From contig CAJTIX010000007.1 of assembly GCA_910576795.1 (NCBI GenBank), positions 1 to 53,972 on the forward strand: a stretch of 53,972 nucleotides of DNA, in the 5' to 3' direction. The notes beneath the pieces were generated by a model. It saw only the letters and a program-made list of their open reading frames with translations. It searched no databases and was not told where the DNA came from. Below, piece after piece: positions 51,299-53,972 of the stretch. The stretch comes from an uncultured Bacilli bacterium. GTDB taxonomy: Bacteria; Bacillota_I; Bacilli_A; RF39; UBA660. Numbering within the stretch: the first letter of the stretch is position 1; each line of letters begins with the position of its first letter. A program made the translations under genes and the position numbers.

Positions 51299-52366
51299 CT
51301 ATTCTTTATGTTCGATTGAATCCATTTCAACATCATTAATAGATTCAAATCTTCTTGTAATTTTTTCGGTTGTTGTATGAATGTCTTTCACATCTCTTCC
51401 TACTGTTTCAATGCTTCTAGAAAGCTTGTCCCATCTATCTTTATAACGTTTAAATTCTTCATCCAATAGTTTTAATTCACGATGAATAATGGATGCATAA
51501 GCATCTCTTTCCATATTTTTCATAATCATTTGAATGGTTGTAAGAGTACTAATCAAAGTAGTAGGACTTGTAATCCAAATTCTTTTTTTATAGGCATATT
51601 CAATAATATCTGTATGATATGCATTGAGTTCTGCGAAAATGGCCTCTGCTGGTAAAAATAGAATGGCTTGATCCGAAGTAATCCCAGGTATGATGTATTT
51701 AGAAGCAATCGCATCTATATGTTTTTTCATATCGATTTTAAATAATTTTTCCGCTTGTGCCCTTATTTCATTGGTTTCATTTTTATCCACCATAGTACGA
51801 TAATTCTCTAGGGGAAATTTAGAGTCAATTCCAATCAGCCCTAGTGGAGATGGTGCAAATAAAGCACAGTCTACAATGGTACCATTTTCAAGTGGATATT
51901 GTAGTTGATATACTCTATGATTATTTTCACCAAATACATTGGTTAAGATATGTTTTAAATTGACTTCTCCAAAGATACCTCTTGTTTTTTTATCCGTTAA
52001 AACACTTTGTAAAGAGACAATATCACCAGATAGATGATCAATTTTCTTCTGAGCTTCATCTATTTTGGATAAACGTTCTAAAACAGAGGTAAAAGTTTGA
52101 TTGGTTTTCTCAAAACTTTGATCCAATCGTTCATTGACATGATCATTCATTAACCGAATACGTACATCTATTCTTTCATTCAAGGCATTAAAATCATTAT
52201 TTAAATTTTTAGAAATATTATTTTGGAATTCCCCTAATTCTTTCACCGTAGTAGTTTCTAACTTTCCAAGTCGTTCTGTAATATTAGATTCATCTCCGTT
52301 TTTAACAAGTAAAATTACAACTAATATCAATATTATAATCAATATTCCGATAATTACATACTCCAT
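51299..52366 (-). CDS. rmuC: DNA recombination protein RmuC
   Basis: RmuC limits DNA inversions and carries a PD-(D/E)XK-like nuclease domain. The 355 residues have an N-terminal membrane segment (3-22) and a coiled coil (about 30-125). The RmuC domain follows, with RGIFGEVNLKHILTNVFGENNH, GTIVDCALFAPSPLGLIGIDSKFPLENY and FLPAEAIFAELN. The Asp and D-S-K pair fit the nuclease core. The length is typical for Firmicutes. The ATG at 52366 follows GTAGGAGGTATGT. The upstream VTT gene ends 10 bases before it. Confidence 0.95.
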   Translation of the reverse strand: MEYVIIGILIIILILVVILLVKNGDESNITERLGKLETTTVKELGEFQNNISKNLNNDFNALNERIDVRIRLMNDHVNERLDQSFEKTNQTFTSVLERLSKIDEAQKKIDHLSGDIVSLQSVLTDKKTRGIFGEVNLKHILTNVFGENNHRVYQLQYPLENGTIVDCALFAPSPLGLIGIDSKFPLENYRTMVDKNETNEIRAQAEKLFKIDMKKHIDAIASKYIIPGITSDQAILFLPAEAIFAELNAYHTDIIEYAYKKRIWITSPTTLISTLTTIQMIMKNMERDAYASIIHRELKLLDEEFKRYKDRWDKLSRSIETVGRDVKDIHTTTEKITRRFESINDVEMDSIEHKE

Positions 52367-52375
52367 ACATACCTC

Positions 52376-52945
52376 CTACTGTATATCAAATTGATTTGTT
52401 ATCCACTTAGATAATAGAAAAGCAAGAATCACCATGCTTCCCAATTTCAAGAGCACACCAATATCGGTCATACTTTCTACTAAGGTTGTCCCAATAAAGC
52501 CCCAAAAATAAACCAAAAATAATTTAGATAACAAAAGTGCGAAGAAATATTTTGTAAATCTCATATTGGATAAACCAGCACCGATATTGATAGAAAAGGC
52601 TGGTGTAAAAGGAATGGAAAGGAAAATTACCAAGCTACTAAAGGGAATATTTCCTATTTTTTGCATCCAGTTCGATATAGGCTTTTTTCTCCATTTTTTT
52701 TTGATATAGCGGAATAGAAAAAAGCTAATAGAACAGCCTATAATGGTTGCAATCCATGATAAAATAAAACCTATTACATTCCCAAATACCAATAGGTTGA
52801 TTGCGATAAATAACGCAAGTGGTAACATTGGAATCATAGATTCTAACATGATAGTAAGCATACCCGTCAATATACTGAAAATATAATTTCCATTTTGAAC
52901 TATATTTTGTAATCCTTCTATTATATTTTGAATCAGTGCTTCCAC
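52376..52945 (-). CDS. VTT/DedA/TVP38-type membrane protein
   Basis: The product has about 189 residues from a GTG at 52945, which has AGGATGG before it. An ATG at 52975 (giving 199 residues) lacks a site and overlaps the predicted -10 box. The core PFTPAFSINIGAGLSNMRFTKYFF with PMLPLALFIAINLLVFGNVIGF is the VTT domain pattern with its helical hairpin loops; about five membrane segments. Family members act in membrane lipid (undecaprenyl phosphate or phospholipid) transport. It is first of the rmuC operon. Confidence 0.85.
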   Translation of the reverse strand: MEALIQNIIEGLQNIVQNGNYIFSILTGMLTIMLESMIPMLPLALFIAINLLVFGNVIGFILSWIATIIGCSISFFLFRYIKKKWRKKPISNWMQKIGNIPFSSLVIFLSIPFTPAFSINIGAGLSNMRFTKYFFALLLSKLFLVYFWGFIGTTLVESMTDIGVLLKLGSMVILAFLLSKWITNQFDIQ

Positions 52946-52963
52946 GATTATCCATCCTATTCT

Positions 52964-52993
52964 ATTATAATACATTTCATACTAATTTCACAA
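52964..52993 (-). promoter_or_regulatory. promoter of the VTT-rmuC operon
   Basis: TTGTGA (52988-52993) and TATAAT (52964-52969), spacer 18, on the minus strand. The start point would fall right at the AGGATGG site, so either the leader is very short or this promoter is not the main one. Confidence 0.45.
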
Positions 52994-53344
52994 CTATATT
53001 TTGGAATTATCCTGTTTGGATTTGGTTAATTTTTTCGTTTTTTCTTTTTCTTGTTTTTCTAACTTTTTCACACGGTTTTCAATTTGTGTAAGCATATTTC
53101 TAACATATTTAAAATGATAAGAAGTATGTGGTATTTTTCTTCTATAAATAATATATATCAAATATTGGTAAAAAATGAACATTTGTGCATCATCTGGATC
53201 TGTTAAAATATGATATTCTTTTTTGGTAAGTGCATATTTTTTTCCACCTGTCAATTGATGAAAAAATACTTTACTGGCTGTTATTTGAGGAATTTGTGGA
53301 CAAATTGCGATTGAAATAAATGTGGGTATAATTTCTTTTTCCAT
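52994..53344 (-). CDS. hypothetical protein, basic C-terminus
   Basis: From the ATG at 53344 (GGAGGGATTGTT upstream) there are 116 residues. The middle is hydrophobic (DAQMFIFYQYLIYIIYRRK, about 55-75) and may be a buried helix rather than a membrane span. The end is a Lys/Glu-rich coil (QIENRVKKLEKQEKEKTKKLTK). An upstream frame extends to 53395 but lacks a binding site. The family is unknown. Confidence 0.6.
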   Translation of the reverse strand: MEKEIIPTFISIAICPQIPQITASKVFFHQLTGGKKYALTKKEYHILTDPDDAQMFIFYQYLIYIIYRRKIPHTSYHFKYVRNMLTQIENRVKKLEKQEKEKTKKLTKSKQDNSKI

Positions 53345-53402
53345 AACAATCCCTCCACTATAATGTATGGAAAAGGTATGGAATCGTAAAGGCAAAAGAC
53401 CT

Positions 53403-53428
53403 AAAAAAAGATAGAGAATTCTCTATCT
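53403..53428 (-). terminator. rhodanese gene terminator
   Basis: AGATAGAGAA and TTCTCTATCT form a perfect 10-base palindrome; on the minus strand it is followed by TTTTTT (53403-53408). It overlaps the stop codon. Confidence 0.9.
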
Positions 53429-53717
53429 AACTTAGTAATATCCATTCTTCATATCCACCAGTGATATTGGTTACCTTATAACCCATTCTTGTTAGTATTT
53501 GACATACGTTTCCACTAGTTAAACCCTTTTGACAATAGATATAATAACGTATATTAGGGTTTAGGTACTCGCTAGGATTTGCAATTAATTTTTCGTATGG
53601 TATATTCACAGCTCTATCCATGTGATTGTTGTTATAACTCTGTGGATTGCGAATATCAATGATATGTATTGCGTCTTTGATTGCTAATAAATCTGATATG
53701 GAAATACTAGATATCAT
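53427..53717 (-). CDS. single-domain rhodanese
   Basis: From the ATG at 53717 (AGGGTGG upstream) there are 96 residues forming one rhodanese domain: IHIIDIRNPQSYNNNHMDRAVNIPYEKL, the active-site loop with Cys in YIYCQKGLTS, and GYKVTNITGGYEEW. It can move sulfane sulfur to thiol acceptors such as cyanide or proteins; the physiological partner is unknown. The upstream frame to 53747 has no binding site. It stands alone with its own terminator. Confidence 0.93.
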   Translation of the reverse strand: MISSISISDLLAIKDAIHIIDIRNPQSYNNNHMDRAVNIPYEKLIANPSEYLNPNIRYYIYCQKGLTSGNVCQILTRMGYKVTNITGGYEEWILLS

Positions 53718-53783
53718 ATAAACCACCCTAATACAGTATATGCACAAGGTCGTATTCCACAGATGAAATTTGACTATCTCTTT

Positions 53784-53972
53784 TTATTTGAATTCATTTA
53801 ATTCTTCTTTTGTTAACTTCGTGATCCGCATAATTATTTCTTCGGGTAACCCTTCTTTTAACATTTGTACAATCATTTCTGCTTTATTTTGCTGAATTCC
53901 TTCTTCTCTACCTTGTTGTTTCGCATAATCTAACCTGTTGTTCATTACTTTGTTTGCTACTTTCTCTGCATT
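53784..53972 (-). CDS. Rpn-family nuclease/transposase, C-terminal end (runs off window)
   Basis: The last 63 codons of a gene entering from beyond the right edge: RLDYAKQQGREEGIQQNK, then MIVQMLKEGLPEEIIMRITKLTKEELNEFK and TAA. The GREEG-x-Q coil and the LKEGLPEEIIxxITKLTxEE end match Rpn/PD-(D/E)XK family tails. It is a second member of the same family as the gene at 30948-32003, though its repeat coil is shorter. The catalytic part is not visible. Confidence 0.8.
   Translation of the reverse strand, partial: NAEKVANKVMNNRLDYAKQQGREEGIQQNKAEMIVQMLKEGLPEEIIMRITKLTKEELNEFK

Noticed and set aside
1..53972. tRNA or rRNA genes
   Set aside because: Apart from the tRNA-like part of tmRNA I saw no tRNA signature (GGTTCGAATCC arm with acceptor stem) and no rRNA.

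Overview
The window is AT-rich DNA from a spore-forming, low-GC Firmicute of the Bacilli/Erysipelotrichia type, most likely a gut lineage. The evidence is the housekeeping set (RecA, RNase Y, PgsA, GpsB, RodZ-like, YqeG/YqeH, TmcAL, L32, Lon), a B-type RNase P RNA, a tmRNA whose tag ends in VAFA, a SpoVID-YsxE sporulation pair, an orphan sporulation-type histidine kinase and class B sortase biology. The exact genus cannot be read from the window. Almost all genes lie on the minus strand.

Region 1 (1-7150) is a mobile island. It holds the end of an IS30-family transposase, a broken IS1182-type transposase, a two-gene Pycsar anti-phage system (transmembrane effector then pyrimidine cyclase), an SDR-family protein lacking its catalytic lysine, a MobV relaxase and a large serine recombinase. 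The recombinase-relaxase pair resembles TnpX/TnpZ of Tn4451-type mobilizable elements. The island ends beside the 3' end of ssrA, and its intergenic regions are full of inverted repeats.

Region 2 (7150-17200) is a trans-translation cluster: ssrA (tmRNA), an unknown 280-residue protein, smpB and rnr. It is followed by a possible glycosyltransferase, a long U32 peptidase-family protein, small proteins, a degenerate NodB-fold protein and an M29 aminopeptidase.

Region 3 (17200-30950) is core genome. It has a Tyr/Pro-rich small protein, a CtpE-like P-type ATPase, rny, recA with a LexA-type box, pgsA, a rodZ-like gene, rnpB, gpsB, a KinB-like kinase and a Cys-less EIIB-like membrane protein. A SEDS (RodA/FtsW) gene, a lone prepilin-like protein, rpmF-yceD and tmcAL follow. 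TGTCGAA motifs like Spo0A boxes lie upstream of the kinase and the SEDS gene.

Region 4 (30950-41670) has an Rpn-family nuclease with a repeat tail, a FemABX transferase, pyk, a SWIM-SNF2 helicase, a HerA-like ATPase split by a frameshift in an A7 run, and the yqeG-yqeH pair.

Region 5 (41670-42480) looks empty but has the architecture of a type I toxin-antitoxin locus. A 25-residue hydrophobic peptide has its own promoter and terminator, and an opposing sigmaA-type promoter drives a short antisense RNA over its 3' end. I consider this the most interesting unlabelled signal in the window.

Region 6 (42480-53972) holds a divergent DapB, a small membrane peptide, spoVID-ysxE, lon, and a class B sortase with a repeat-bearing surface protein that ends in an NAQTS-type sorting signal. 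It closes with a tail-anchored-like protein, rmuC, a VTT/DedA-type membrane protein, a small hypothetical protein, a rhodanese and the C-terminus of a second Rpn-family nuclease running off the window.
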